DNA of 64,000 nucleotides from Gemmatimonadota bacterium (GCA_016713435.1 JADJPD010000003.1:310001-374000); one strand, 5' to 3'; shown: positions 27,429 through 36,622, counted from the first letter of the stretch. Translations and numbers: made by a program. The notes: generated by a model not told the origin, from the letters alone.

Positions 27429-29507
27429 TTGGCGGTCCTTCATGGAGCCCTTGTCCTGACCACCGCCTCCAGCGCCCCGATTCCGGCGGGCGCCCCGCCC
27501 TCGGACGCCGCCTGGCGCACCATCAATTCGCTCCGCGTGCTGGCGATGGATGCAGTGGAGCAGGCCAACTCGGGGCACCCCGGCACCCCCATGGCGCTGG
27601 CCCCCGCGGCGTGGGTGCTCTGGGACCGCTTCCTCCGCTTCGACCCCGCCACGCCCGACTGGCCCGACCGTGACCGCTTCGTCCTCTCCTGCGGCCACGC
27701 CTCGATGCTCCTCTACGGCCTCCTCCACCTGGCCGGGTACGACCTCTCGCTCGACGACCTGAAGCGCTTCCGGCAGTGGGGCTCGAAGACCGCCGGCCAC
27801 CCGGAGCGCGGCCACGCCCCCGGCGTGGAGACCACCACCGGGCCGCTGGGCCAGGGCGTGGGCAACGCCGTGGGCATGGCCATCGCCGAGCGGGTGCTGG
27901 CGGCGCGATTCAACCGGCCCGGCTTCGAGCTGGTCAATCACCGCACCTGGGCCTTCGTGAGCGACGGGGACCTGATGGAAGGGGTGGCCGCCGAGGCCGC
28001 CTCGATTGCGGGGCACCTCGGGCTGGGGCGGCTGGTGCTGGTGTTCGACGACAACAAGATCACCATCGACGGCGACACCTCGCTCAGCTTCACCGAGGAC
28101 GTGGGGCGCCGCTTCGAGGCGTACGGATGGCAGGTGCTCCGCGTGGGCGACGGCAATGACCTCGCCGCCATCGAGCAGGCGCTCGCTGCCGGGCGGCAGG
28201 AGGACACGCGGCCCACGCTCATCGTGCTCCGCACGATCATCGCCGATCCCGCGCCCACCAAGCGCAACACCTCCGCCGCCCACGGCGCCCCGCTCGGTGC
28301 CAAGGAGATCGCGGCCACCAAGGCCCTCCTGGGCTGGCCCGAGACGCCCTTCCACGTGGCGCCCGAGGCGGCGGCGTGGACGGCCGCCTGCCGGCAGCGC
28401 GGGGCCGAGGCGCGCGGCGCCTGGCTCCGGAAGCTCGAGGAATACCGCACCGCGCATCCGGACCTGGCCGAGGAGTTCGAGGCCTGGATGGCCGGCACCC
28501 TCCCCGCCGGCTGGGACGACGGGCTCCCGACCTTCACCCCCGCCGACGGCCAGCTGGCCACGCGCCAGGCGTCGGCCAAGGCGCTCAACGCGCTGGCCGC
28601 GAAGCTCCCCAACCTGGTGGGTGGCAGCGCCGACCTGGCCGAGAGCACCGGCGCCGACATCAAGGGCGGCGGCAGCTTCTCGGCGAAGTCCGTGGGCCGG
28701 AACTTCCACTGGGGCGTCCGCGAGCACGGCATGGCCGCGTGCCTGAACGGCATGGCGGCGCACGGCGGGCTCCGGCCGTTCGGCAGCACGTTCCTGATCT
28801 TCACCGACTACTGCAAGCCGTCCATCCGCCTGTCGGGGCTCATGGGGCTGCCGGTGCTCTACATCGGCACCCACGACTCGATCGGCCTCGGCGAGGACGG
28901 GCCGACGCACCAGCCCATCGAGCAGCTGGCCATGCTGCGCTCCACGCCCAACGTGACCGTGTTCCGTCCCGCGGACGCGTCGGAGACGGTGGAGGCGTGG
29001 AAGGCGGCCATCGCGCGGCAGGACGGGCCCACGGTGCTGGCGCTGTCGCGGCAGAAGCTCCCGATCCTCGACCGCACCCGGCTCGCGCCCGCGAGCGGCA
29101 CCCGGCAGGGCGGCTATGTGCTGCTCGACGCGCCGAGCGGGAATCCCGAGGCCATCGTGATCGCGACGGGGGCGGAGCTGCATGCGGCGCTCGCGGCCGT
29201 GGAGCGGCTGCAGGGGCAGGGGCGGCAGGTGCGGCTGGTGTCGTTCCCGTCGTGGGAGCTGTTCGAGCGGCAGCCGGCGGAGTACCAGGCGGCGGTGCTG
29301 CCGCCCGCGGTGACGGCGCGCGTCAGCATCGAGGCGGCGAGCCGCTTCGGCTGGCACCGCTGGGTGGGCGACCGGGGCATCAGCCTCGGCATCGACCACT
29401 TCGGCGCGTCGGCGCCGGCGGAGCGGCTGTTCCAGGAATTCGGGTTCACGGCGGACCACGTGGTGGCGGCGGTCGAGCAGGTGCTGGCCGCGCCCGCGCG
29501 TCCCTAA
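27429..29507 (+). CDS. tkt: Transketolase
   Basis: Thiamine-diphosphate enzyme of the pentose phosphate and Calvin pathways. It has INSLRVLAMDAVEQANSGHPG, the ThDP motif SDGDLMEG...VFDDNKITIDGDT, HAPGVETTTGPLGQGVGNAVG, and the pyrimidine-domain SADLAEST and GVREHGMAACLNG segments. About 692 residues, normal length. The frame is open to ATG 27330, but a promoter at 27366-27394 makes that start unlikely. TTG 27429 is used here; CTG 27456, with GGAG eight bases before it, is an alternative. The gene is followed after 15 bases by transaldolase, an operon for non-oxidative pentose phosphate steps. Confidence 0.93.
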   Translation: MAVLHGALVLTTASSAPIPAGAPPSDAAWRTINSLRVLAMDAVEQANSGHPGTPMALAPAAWVLWDRFLRFDPATPDWPDRDRFVLSCGHASMLLYGLLHLAGYDLSLDDLKRFRQWGSKTAGHPERGHAPGVETTTGPLGQGVGNAVGMAIAERVLAARFNRPGFELVNHRTWAFVSDGDLMEGVAAEAASIAGHLGLGRLVLVFDDNKITIDGDTSLSFTEDVGRRFEAYGWQVLRVGDGNDLAAIEQALAAGRQEDTRPTLIVLRTIIADPAPTKRNTSAAHGAPLGAKEIAATKALLGWPETPFHVAPEAAAWTAACRQRGAEARGAWLRKLEEYRTAHPDLAEEFEAWMAGTLPAGWDDGLPTFTPADGQLATRQASAKALNALAAKLPNLVGGSADLAESTGADIKGGGSFSAKSVGRNFHWGVREHGMAACLNGMAAHGGLRPFGSTFLIFTDYCKPSIRLSGLMGLPVLYIGTHDSIGLGEDGPTHQPIEQLAMLRSTPNVTVFRPADASETVEAWKAAIARQDGPTVLALSRQKLPILDRTRLAPASGTRQGGYVLLDAPSGNPEAIVIATGAELHAALAAVERLQGQGRQVRLVSFPSWELFERQPAEYQAAVLPPAVTARVSIEAASRFGWHRWVGDRGISLGIDHFGASAPAERLFQEFGFTADHVVAAVEQVLAAPARP

Positions 29508-29522
29508 TCGGAGTCATACTCG

Positions 29523-30638
29523 GTGACCAATCCCCTCACGCTCCTGGGCAACCTCGGCCAGAGCCCCTGGTACGACTACATCACGCGCGAGCTGATCAGC
29601 TCCGGTGAGCTGGCGCGGCTCATCGCCGAGGACGGGCTCCGCGGCATGACCACCAACCCGACGATCTTCGAGAAGGCCATCGCCGGGAGCGAGCTGTACG
29701 ACGACGACATCCGCCGCCTGGCCGGCGAGGGCAAGACGCCGGCGGAGATCTTCGAGGGGCTCGCGGTGCAGGACGTGCGCGCCGCCTGCGACCTCTTCCT
29801 GCCGCTCTACCACCGCACCAGCGGGCTCGACGGGCTCGTGTCCATCGAGGTCTCGCCCACGCTGGCGCGGGACGCGCAGGGGACGGTGGCGGAGGCGGAG
29901 CGGCTGTGGGCGCGGATCGCGCGGCCCAACGTGATGATCAAGATCCCCGGCACCCACGAGTGCCTGCCGGCCATCACCCGGTGCCTGGCGCAGGGGATCA
30001 ACGTCAACGTCACGCTGCTCTTCTCGGTGAAGCGCTACCGCGAGGTGGTGGCGGCGTTCTTCGCGGGGCTGGAGCAGCGGCAGGCCGCGGGGCGGCCGGT
30101 GAACGGCATCGCCTCAGTCGCGTCGTTCTTCGTGTCGCGGCTGGATGGGAAGGTGGACCCGCTGGTGGCGCAGTCCCCGCTCGGGAAGGCGGGGGAGAGG
30201 GGCCCGCGGGTGAAGGGGCGCGCGGCGATCGCCAACGCGGCGGCGGCGTATGCGGCGTTCGAGGAGCTGTTCGGCTCGTCCCGCTGGCAGGCGCTGGCGG
30301 CGTCGGGGGCCATGATCCAGCGGCCGCTCTGGGCCTCGACCAGCACCAAGGACCCGGCGCTTCCCGACACCTACTACGTGGAGGAGCTGGTGGCGCCGCA
30401 CACGGTGAACACGCTGCCGCCGGCCACCTTTGCCGCGTACCGCGACCACGGCCGCCCCGAGGTGCGCATCCGCGAGGTGATGGCGGAGGCGGGGCCGCTG
30501 CTGCGGCTGCTGCACGACGCGGGCATCGACCTGGAGGCGGTCACGCGGACCCTCGAGGCCGAGGGCGTGGCGTCCTTCGCGCAGTCGTTCGACGCGCTGC
30601 TCAAGGGGATCGAGCGGAAGGCGGCGGCGCTGGTCTAG
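29523..30638 (+). CDS. tal: Transaldolase
   Basis: Transfers a dihydroxyacetone unit between sugar phosphates in the pentose phosphate pathway. The 371-residue protein has GLRGMTTNPTIFEKAI near the start, SIEVSPTLARD, the Schiff-base lysine in MIKIPGT, and VNVTLLFSVKRY with GIASVASFFVSRLDGKVD. Length and layout match the long actinobacterial-type Tal subfamily. GTG 29523 is the start. Its last two codons and stop (CTG GTC TAG) lie inside the left arm of a long inverted repeat that also contains the stop of the convergent ilvA gene. Confidence 0.93.
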   Translation: MTNPLTLLGNLGQSPWYDYITRELISSGELARLIAEDGLRGMTTNPTIFEKAIAGSELYDDDIRRLAGEGKTPAEIFEGLAVQDVRAACDLFLPLYHRTSGLDGLVSIEVSPTLARDAQGTVAEAERLWARIARPNVMIKIPGTHECLPAITRCLAQGINVNVTLLFSVKRYREVVAAFFAGLEQRQAAGRPVNGIASVASFFVSRLDGKVDPLVAQSPLGKAGERGPRVKGRAAIANAAAAYAAFEELFGSSRWQALAASGAMIQRPLWASTSTKDPALPDTYYVEELVAPHTVNTLPPATFAAYRDHGRPEVRIREVMAEAGPLLRLLHDAGIDLEAVTRTLEAEGVASFAQSFDALLKGIERKAAALV

Positions 30639-30923
30639 GGTGGGGGTTCGGTGCTGTGGTTCACCGCAGAGGCGCGGAGACGCCGAGGGCCGCAGAGGAC
30701 CTGCACGTGCAACGCGGGGCTCGCCTCAGGGCGAGCCCCGCTCCGTGTTTATGGGTGTGGGTTCGGGTTGGGCGCCGCTCCCCACCCGTCCTGCCAAACC
30801 ACCCTCAACTCACCGCACTCCCCTTGAGGGGATCTCCCCTCTCCGAGCGCAGGTCCTCTGCGGCCCTCTGCGTCTCCGCGCCTCTGCGGTGAACCACAGC
30901 GGCCAGCCCCCACCCTAGACCAG
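30630..30923. repeat. 294-bp element with 75-bp inverted arms between tal and ilvA
   Basis: Arms 30630-30704 and 30849-30923 match as inverted copies at 70 of 75 positions. The outer end CTGGTCTAGGGTGGGGG contains the last codons and stop of tal on one side and of ilvA on the other. The inner part of each arm is a run of GCAGAGGCGCGGAGACGC-type units, a motif seen in dispersed GC-rich repeats of many bacteria. The 144-base centre holds a 12-bp hairpin and no gene. It looks like a non-autonomous mobile or gene-converting element acting as a two-way terminator. Confidence 0.85.
30714..30741. terminator. Hairpin inside the inverted-repeat element
   Basis: GCGGGGCTCGCC / GGCGAGCCCCGC, a perfect 12-bp stem with a four-base loop, followed after six bases by TTT. 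Likely terminator for transaldolase. Confidence 0.65.
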
Positions 30924-32435
30924 CCCCGCCAGAAACATCGCATACGCCGGGTTCGCGGTCTCGTCCACCCAGGGGTAGCCCACGTCGCCGAGGAAGCGGT
31001 GGAAGGCGCGCAGTTCCTTCGGCGGGACCTGGATGCCGACGAGGATGCGGCCGTAGTCGGCGCCCTGGTTGCGGTAGTGGAAGAGGCTGATGTTCCAGTC
31101 GGAGCGCATCCGCTCCAGGAAGCGGAGCAGCGCGCCCGGCCGCTCGGGGAACTCGAAGCGATACAGCAGCTCGTGGGTGGCCAGCGGCGCGCGGCCGCCC
31201 ACCAGGTGGCGCACGTGCAGCTTGGCCATCTCGTTGTCGGAGAGGTCGAGTGCCGGGAAGCCGGCCTGCGTCAGGCGCCTGACGATGGCGCGGGTCTCGC
31301 GGCGGTCGCCGATCTCGAGCCCGGCGAAGACGTGGGCCCGCTCGGGATCGGCCAGGCGGTAGTTGAACTCGGTGATGTTGCGCGGGCCCAGCGCGGCGCA
31401 GAAGGCGCGGAAGCTGCCGGGCCGCTCCGGGATGGTGACGCCGAGCAGCGCCTCCCGCGCCTCCCCCGATTCCGCGCGCTCGGCCACGAAGCGGAGCCGG
31501 TCGAAGTTCATGTTGGCGCCGCACGCCACGGCCACCAGCGTGGCCCCCTTCCCGCCGAAGTGCTGCACCCACGCCTTGGCGCCCGCCACGGCGAGCGCCC
31601 CCGCCGGCTCCAGGATGCTCCGCGTCTCCTCGAAGACGTCCTTGATGGCCGCGCAGGTCTCGTCGGTGTCCACCAGGATCATCTCGTCCACCACCTTCTT
31701 GGCCAGGCGGAAGGTCTCCTCGCCCACGCGGCGCACCGCCACGCCGTCGGCGAAGAGGCCCACGTGGTCGAGCGTGACGCGCCGCCCCGCGGCCAGCGAG
31801 CGGGTCATGGCGTCGGCGTCCACCGGCTCCACGCCGATGACCTTCACCTCCGGCCGGAGCGCCTTGATGCAGGCGCCGACGCCCGCGATGAGCCCGCCCC
31901 CGCCCACCGCCACGAAGACGGCGTCGAGCCGCTCCGGCGCCTGCCGCAGGATCTCGAGCCCCACCGTGCCCTGCCCCGCGATCACGTCGGGATCGTCGTA
32001 CGGATGGACGAAGGTGTAGCCCTTCTTCGCTTCCAGGGCGCGGGCGTGGGCGTAGGCCTCGTCGTAGGTGTCGCCGTGGAGCACCACGGTGGCGCCGCGG
32101 CGGCGCACGGCCTCCACCTTGATGCGGGGCGTGGTCACCGGCATCACGATCACGGCCTTGCCGCCGAGGTGGGCCGCGGCGAGCGCCACGCCCTGGGCGT
32201 GGTTGCCGGCGGAGGCGGCGATGACGCCCCGGCGGAGGGCGGCGCGCGGCAGCCGGGCCATCTTGTTGAAGGCCCCGCGCAGCTTGAAGGAGAAGACGGG
32301 CTGCAGGTCCTCGCGCTTGAGGAGGACGGTGTTGCCGAGGCGGGCGGAGAGCAGCGGCGCGGCCTCGAGCGGGGACTCGATGGCCACGTCGTAGACGCGC
32401 GCCGTCAGGATGCGCTTCAGGTACTCGCTCGGCAT
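30915..32435 (-). CDS. ilvA: Threonine ammonia-lyase, biosynthetic (long form)
   Basis: Deaminates threonine to 2-oxobutanoate, the first step to isoleucine. The 506-residue protein has the PLP lysine K51 in VFSFKLRGAFNK, SAGNHAQGVALAA, the phosphate-binding GGGGLIAGV, and two C-terminal ACT-like regulatory segments (LGVTIPERPGSFRAFCAAL; LYRFEFPERPGALLRFLERM), so feedback inhibition by isoleucine is expected. ATG 32435 begins the conserved part; the open frame above it is non-coding. It converges on transaldolase across the inverted-repeat element, which contributes its final codons. Confidence 0.93.
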   Translation of the reverse strand: MPSEYLKRILTARVYDVAIESPLEAAPLLSARLGNTVLLKREDLQPVFSFKLRGAFNKMARLPRAALRRGVIAASAGNHAQGVALAAAHLGGKAVIVMPVTTPRIKVEAVRRRGATVVLHGDTYDEAYAHARALEAKKGYTFVHPYDDPDVIAGQGTVGLEILRQAPERLDAVFVAVGGGGLIAGVGACIKALRPEVKVIGVEPVDADAMTRSLAAGRRVTLDHVGLFADGVAVRRVGEETFRLAKKVVDEMILVDTDETCAAIKDVFEETRSILEPAGALAVAGAKAWVQHFGGKGATLVAVACGANMNFDRLRFVAERAESGEAREALLGVTIPERPGSFRAFCAALGPRNITEFNYRLADPERAHVFAGLEIGDRRETRAIVRRLTQAGFPALDLSDNEMAKLHVRHLVGGRAPLATHELLYRFEFPERPGALLRFLERMRSDWNISLFHYRNQGADYGRILVGIQVPPKELRAFHRFLGDVGYPWVDETANPAYAMFLAGLV

Positions 32436-32579
32436 GGAGGGCCCGGCGCTGGAGGGGGTGCGGGAACGGTACGGCCCCCGGGGAGGATTCGGTAGCGCCG
32501 GAGCGGCCGGGCCTTCATACTTCCCCCGGGCCGGAAAACCCCCGGTCCGCTGTCCCGCTTCCCCCAACCCCCGATCTCA

Positions 32580-33842
32580 ATGCTCGCCTTCCTCCGGCGC
32601 CTCACGCTGACGTGGTGGATCATCATTGCGATGGTCGTCGGCGTCGTCCTCGGCCACCTGGATCACTCGGTGTGGCTGGAGAGCGACCTGGCGCCCTGGC
32701 TGTCCCCGCTGTCGTCCATCTTCATCCGCATGATCAAGTCGATCGTGGCCCCGCTCGTGTTCACCAGCCTGGTGGTGGGCATCGCCGGCCACGGCGACGA
32801 CCTGAAGCGGGTGGGCCGCCTGGCCTTCCGCTCGCTCATCTACTTCGAGGTGGTCACCACCATCGCGCTGGCGGTGGGGCTCATGGCGGTGAACTTCACC
32901 CGCCCCGGCGTCGGCATCACCCTCGACGTGCACGCCGACGCGGCGCAGATGGCGCAGTTCACCAGCAACAAGCCCACCCTCTCGAGCGTCCTCGAGCACA
33001 CGGTGCCCGCCAGCTTCTTCGAGGCGGCCGCCAAGAACGAGGTGCTGCAGATCGTCTTCTTCTCCGTGATCTTCGCCATCGGGCTGGCGCAGGTGCGGAG
33101 CGCCAACAAGACCGTGGTGCTGCATTTCCTCGAGGGCGTCTCGGAGGTGATGTTCAAGTTCACCGGCATCGTGATGTACTTCGCGCCGATCGGCATCGGG
33201 GCGGCCATCGCGGTGACCATCGGCAAGAACGGGCTCGGCGTGCTCGGCAACCTGGCCCAGCTGGTGGGCACGCTCTACGGCGCGCTCATCGTCTTCGTGC
33301 TGGTGGCGCTGGTGCCGGTGGCGCTCCTCTTCCGGATCCCCATCCGGCGGTTCTGGCGCTACACCAAGGAGCCGTGGCTCATCGCCTTCTCCACCGCGTC
33401 GTCCGAGGCGGCGCTGCCGCTGGCGCTCGAGAACATGGAGAAGTTCGGGGTGCCGAAGCGGATCGTCTCCTTCGTGCTGCCCACGGGCTACTCGTTCAAC
33501 CTCGACGGCTCCACGCTGTACCTGGCGGTGGCGTCGGTGTTCGTGGCGCAGGCGGCCGGGGTGGACATGCCGATCGGGACCCAGATCCTGATGATGCTGA
33601 CGCTCATGCTCACCTCGAAGGGCGTGGCGGCGGTGCCCCGCGCCTCGCTGGTGATCCTGGCCGGCACCCTGACGCAGTTCCAGCTCCCGCTCGAGGGGAT
33701 CGCGGTGATCCTGGGCGTGGATGCGCTCATGGACATGGCCCGCACCTCGGTGAACCTCCTCGGCAACTGCCTGGCCTCCGCCGCCATGGCGCGCTGGGAG
33801 GGGGAGCTCCACCCCGAGGGCGAGCAGCCCGCCGCCGCCTGA
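32580..33842 (+). CDS. Dicarboxylate/amino acid:cation symporter (DAACS family)
   Basis: A 420-residue secondary transporter with eight helices and two re-entrant loops. Diagnostic segments: FIRMIKSIVAPLVFTSLVVGIAG, the serine-rich hairpin AFSTASSEAALPLALENM, PTGYSFNLDGSTLYL in TM7, and DMARTSVNLLGN in TM8 that holds substrate-binding Asp and Asn. These residues fit GltP/DctA proteins that import glutamate, aspartate or C4-dicarboxylates with Na+ or H+. The Arg in MARTSVN is typical of acidic substrates. The gene starts 144 bases from the divergent ilvA; terminator follows. Confidence 0.92.
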   Translation: MLAFLRRLTLTWWIIIAMVVGVVLGHLDHSVWLESDLAPWLSPLSSIFIRMIKSIVAPLVFTSLVVGIAGHGDDLKRVGRLAFRSLIYFEVVTTIALAVGLMAVNFTRPGVGITLDVHADAAQMAQFTSNKPTLSSVLEHTVPASFFEAAAKNEVLQIVFFSVIFAIGLAQVRSANKTVVLHFLEGVSEVMFKFTGIVMYFAPIGIGAAIAVTIGKNGLGVLGNLAQLVGTLYGALIVFVLVALVPVALLFRIPIRRFWRYTKEPWLIAFSTASSEAALPLALENMEKFGVPKRIVSFVLPTGYSFNLDGSTLYLAVASVFVAQAAGVDMPIGTQILMMLTLMLTSKGVAAVPRASLVILAGTLTQFQLPLEGIAVILGVDALMDMARTSVNLLGNCLASAAMARWEGELHPEGEQPAAA

Positions 33843-33849
33843 GTCCCGC

Positions 33850-33894
33850 GCCGGGCCGCCGCCCCCCGGGGCGGCGGCCCGGCGTGGAACTTTT
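33850..33894 (+). terminator. Intrinsic terminator after the DAACS transporter gene
   Basis: GCCGGGCCGCCGCC pairs with GGCGGCGGCCCGGC (arms in 33850-33865 and 33868-33883), followed after seven bases by TTTT. A long, strong stem eight bases after the stop. Confidence 0.78.
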
Positions 33895-33914
33895 GCCCCC
33901 CGCCGCCGTCCTAG
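33886..33914 (+). promoter_or_regulatory. Candidate ECF-type promoter of the M61 peptidase gene
   Basis: GGAACTT (33886-33892), 16 bases, TCCTA (33909-33913), a layout like RpoE-class promoters. The start would be near 33920, 25 bases before ATG 33945. A related GGAACTT/CTAGA pair precedes the sigma factor gene at 36781. Confidence 0.4.
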
Positions 33915-33944
33915 TTCCCGACACCCGACAGGATTCCGCCCCAC

Positions 33945-35726
33945 ATGCTGCTCCCGCTCGTCCTCGCCGCGCTGGCCGGCACCCCGCCGGCCGTCTCGGC
34001 CCCCGTCTCGAATCTCCGGTACGAACTCACCTTCACCCGCCAGACCGCCGCCACCCGCACCCTCACAGTGCGCACCCGGCTCGACGTCACCGGCCCCGGC
34101 GACGTGCTGCTGTCGCTGCCGAGCTGGACACCGGGCGCGTACGAGGTGTCGAACTTCGCGCGCTGGGTCTCCGACTTCGGCGCCAAGGCGGGAGAGAAGG
34201 CGCTCCGCTGGGACAAGCTCGATTACGACACCTGGCGCATCCGCCCCGAGGGGGCCAAGGCGCTCGAGGTGAGCTTCACCTACACCGCCGACACGCTCGA
34301 CAACGCCATGGCGTGGAGCCGGCCGGACTTCCTGATGGTGAACGGCACCAACGTCTTCCTGTACCCCGAGGGCCGGAGCCTCGCCTTCCCCGCCACCGTC
34401 ACGGTCGTCACCGAGCCGGAGTGGAAGATCGCCACCGGCATGGCGCCGGCCGGCGCCGCGCGCACCTACGGCGAGAAGAACTTCCACGACCTCGTGGACA
34501 TGCCGTTCTTCATCGGCGCCATCGACTACGACAGCGCCCAGGTGGGCGGCGTCACCGCCCGGCTCGCCACCTACCCCGCCGGCACGCTCGGCGGCCAGGC
34601 GCGCGAGGCCTTCTGGGCCGACTACAAGAAGCTCTTCGCCCCGCAGGCCGCGGCCTTCGCCGACACACCGTACAAGACGTACACCACCATGATGCTGTTC
34701 GAGGGCTCGGCCGGCGGCTCGGCGCTCGAGCACCAGAACAGCCACGTGGGCGTCTACACCCCGGAGGGCATCGGGCAGGAGTGGGTCACCTCGGTGACCG
34801 CGCACGAGATGGTGCACGCCTACAACGTGAAGCGCCTCCGCCCCGCGGAGATGACGCCGTACCGCTACGACGTCGCGCAGCCCACCCCGTGGCTCTGGGT
34901 CAGCGAGGGCATCACCGACTACTACGCCGACCTGGTGCTGGTGCGGGCCGGCATCATCGACTCGGCGGGGTTCCTGGAGGCCACCGGCGGCAAGATCGCC
35001 AACGTGGCCAACGTCCCGGCCGTGGCGCTCGAGGATGCGTCGCTCTCCACCTGGATCCACCCGACGGACGGCACCGGTTACATCTACTACCCGAAGGGCT
35101 CACTGGCCGGCTTCCTGCTCGACCTCATGATCCGCGACGCCAGCGACAACCGCCACAGCCTGGACCACGTCATGGCCGAGCTGTACCGCACCACCTACAA
35201 GGCGGGCCGCGGATTCACGGGGGCGGACTGGTGGGGCGCGGTGTCGCGGGCGGCGGGCGGGAAGGCGTTTGCGTTCTTCGAGCGCTGCTGCATTGACGGG
35301 CGGGAGCCGTTCCCCTACGACAGCGTGCTGGCCCTCGGCGGCCTGGCGCTCGTCACCGACAGCATGCGGGTGCCGCGCATCGGCATCAACGCCCAGTCCG
35401 ACTCGGCCGGCGTGGTGATCAACCAGCTGGTGCCCGGTGGCGCCGCCGAGGAGGCGGGGCTCCGCCCCGGCGACCGGCTGCTCGAGATCGGCGGCATCTC
35501 CGCCACCGCCCCCGACGTCTTCGACCAGTTCCGCACCAAGTACGCCGGCGCGGCCGAGGGTTCGCCCCTCCCCTTCAAGGTGCAGCGCGACGGGAAGGAA
35601 CTCACGGTGGCGGGGACCATCAGGTTCGCGACGATCCGGCAGCAGCGGCTGACCTTTGCGGAAAATCCGAGCGCCAAGGCGCTCCGGGTGCGGCAGGGCC
35701 TGCTGACGGGGACGACGGCGCGCTAG
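33945..35726 (+). CDS. M61 family metallopeptidase with PDZ domain
   Basis: A 593-residue exported peptidase of the glycyl aminopeptidase family. A signal peptide (MLLPLVLAALAGTPPAVSA) is followed by an N-terminal beta domain (FTRQTAATRTLTVRTRLDV). The zinc site is HEMVH (H287, H291) in VTAHEMVHAYNVKRLRP, with WVSEGITDYYADL supplying the third ligand Glu, and a family-typical FEGSAGGSALEH before it. The C-terminal ~110 residues are a PDZ domain (VVINQLVPGGAAEEAGLRPGDRLLEIGG). It probably trims peptides in the periplasm. The stop codon overlaps that of the convergent gluQRS gene within CTAG. Confidence 0.92.
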   Translation: MLLPLVLAALAGTPPAVSAPVSNLRYELTFTRQTAATRTLTVRTRLDVTGPGDVLLSLPSWTPGAYEVSNFARWVSDFGAKAGEKALRWDKLDYDTWRIRPEGAKALEVSFTYTADTLDNAMAWSRPDFLMVNGTNVFLYPEGRSLAFPATVTVVTEPEWKIATGMAPAGAARTYGEKNFHDLVDMPFFIGAIDYDSAQVGGVTARLATYPAGTLGGQAREAFWADYKKLFAPQAAAFADTPYKTYTTMMLFEGSAGGSALEHQNSHVGVYTPEGIGQEWVTSVTAHEMVHAYNVKRLRPAEMTPYRYDVAQPTPWLWVSEGITDYYADLVLVRAGIIDSAGFLEATGGKIANVANVPAVALEDASLSTWIHPTDGTGYIYYPKGSLAGFLLDLMIRDASDNRHSLDHVMAELYRTTYKAGRGFTGADWWGAVSRAAGGKAFAFFERCCIDGREPFPYDSVLALGGLALVTDSMRVPRIGINAQSDSAGVVINQLVPGGAAEEAGLRPGDRLLEIGGISATAPDVFDQFRTKYAGAAEGSPLPFKVQRDGKELTVAGTIRFATIRQQRLTFAENPSAKALRVRQGLLTGTTAR

Positions 35727-36622
35727 CGCGCGACGAGACTGCCTGCCACTCCCAGGGCCTCCGGGAGCGCGATCGGTTCCTCGCGCTCCCGGAGGCCCGC
35801 GAGTTTGAGCGCCCGGCCGAGGAGCCGCTCGCGCGTGCAGCCGGCGGCGCGGAGGTCGCGGAGGCTCGTGTCGCCGTCCGCCTTGCTGAGCTTGGCGCCG
35901 CCGGGCTTCCGGATGAGTGGGTGATGGAGGAAGCGCGGCGGCTCCCTGCGGCCGAGCATCCGGGCCAGGAGGATCTGGCGGCCCGTGGAGTCCAGCAGGT
36001 CCTCGCCACGGATCACCAGGTCAATGCCCTGCTCGAGGTCGTCCACCACCACGCCGAGCTGGTAGGTCCAGTTGCCGAGGCGGTCCTGCAGGAGGAGATC
36101 GCCGGACTGGCGCGCCGGCTCCTGCACCTGTGGGCCGAGGCGGAGGTCGTCGAAGTGCTCCGTCCCGTCGGGGAGTACCAGCCGGAGCCCCCGGCCCGGG
36201 CCGGGGGCAAGGCCCTTGTCGCGGCAGGTGCCGGGATAGGGACGCTCGGTGCCTTCCCCCACATCGGCGCCGGTGCTGGCGAGCTGCTTCCGGGAGCAGT
36301 CGCAGGCGTAGAGGTGGTGGCCCCGAGCGCGGAGCGTGGCCAGCGCGGCCTCGCGGCGGGGACCGTTGTCGCTCTGGCGATACGGCGTGGGCCCGGCGCG
36401 GAAGCCGGCGATGGGCCCCACGTCCGGCACGAGGCCAAGCCACTCGAGGTCGTCGAGCAGCGCCTGCTCGTACTCGGGCCGGCAGCGCTGCCGGTCGTGA
36501 TCCTCGATGCGCAGCAGCACCTCGGCGCCAAGCCGCCGCGCGACGCCCCAGACGGCGAGCGCGTTGGCCACGTGGCCGAGGTGCAGGTACCCGGTGGGCG
36601 CCGGGGCAAAGCGAGTGCGCAT
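35723..36622 (-). CDS. gluQ: Glutamyl-queuosine tRNA(Asp) synthetase (GluQRS)
   Basis: A 299-residue paralogue of the GluRS catalytic domain that attaches Glu to queuosine at position 34 of tRNA(Asp). It has FAPAPTGYLHLGH (class I HIGH motif, H14-H17), LLRIEDHDRQR, and KLSKADGDTSL (KMSKS-like), but no anticodon-binding domain, as expected. The Cys residues in YACDCS and YPGTC form the family's zinc site. ATG 36622 begins the conserved part; the frame above is open without similarity. It is divergent from the sigma factor gene. Confidence 0.9.
   Translation of the reverse strand: MRTRFAPAPTGYLHLGHVANALAVWGVARRLGAEVLLRIEDHDRQRCRPEYEQALLDDLEWLGLVPDVGPIAGFRAGPTPYRQSDNGPRREAALATLRARGHHLYACDCSRKQLASTGADVGEGTERPYPGTCRDKGLAPGPGRGLRLVLPDGTEHFDDLRLGPQVQEPARQSGDLLLQDRLGNWTYQLGVVVDDLEQGIDLVIRGEDLLDSTGRQILLARMLGRREPPRFLHHPLIRKPGGAKLSKADGDTSLRDLRAAGCTRERLLGRALKLAGLREREEPIALPEALGVAGSLVAR

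Noticed and set aside
30640..30918. Small ORF (92 codons) within the inverted-repeat element
   Set aside because: Composed of repeat sequence; the translated GCAGAG units are a known source of false ORFs.
30630..30923. Insertion sequence
   Set aside because: Inverted arms are present but the 144-base centre has no transposase and no target duplication could be identified.
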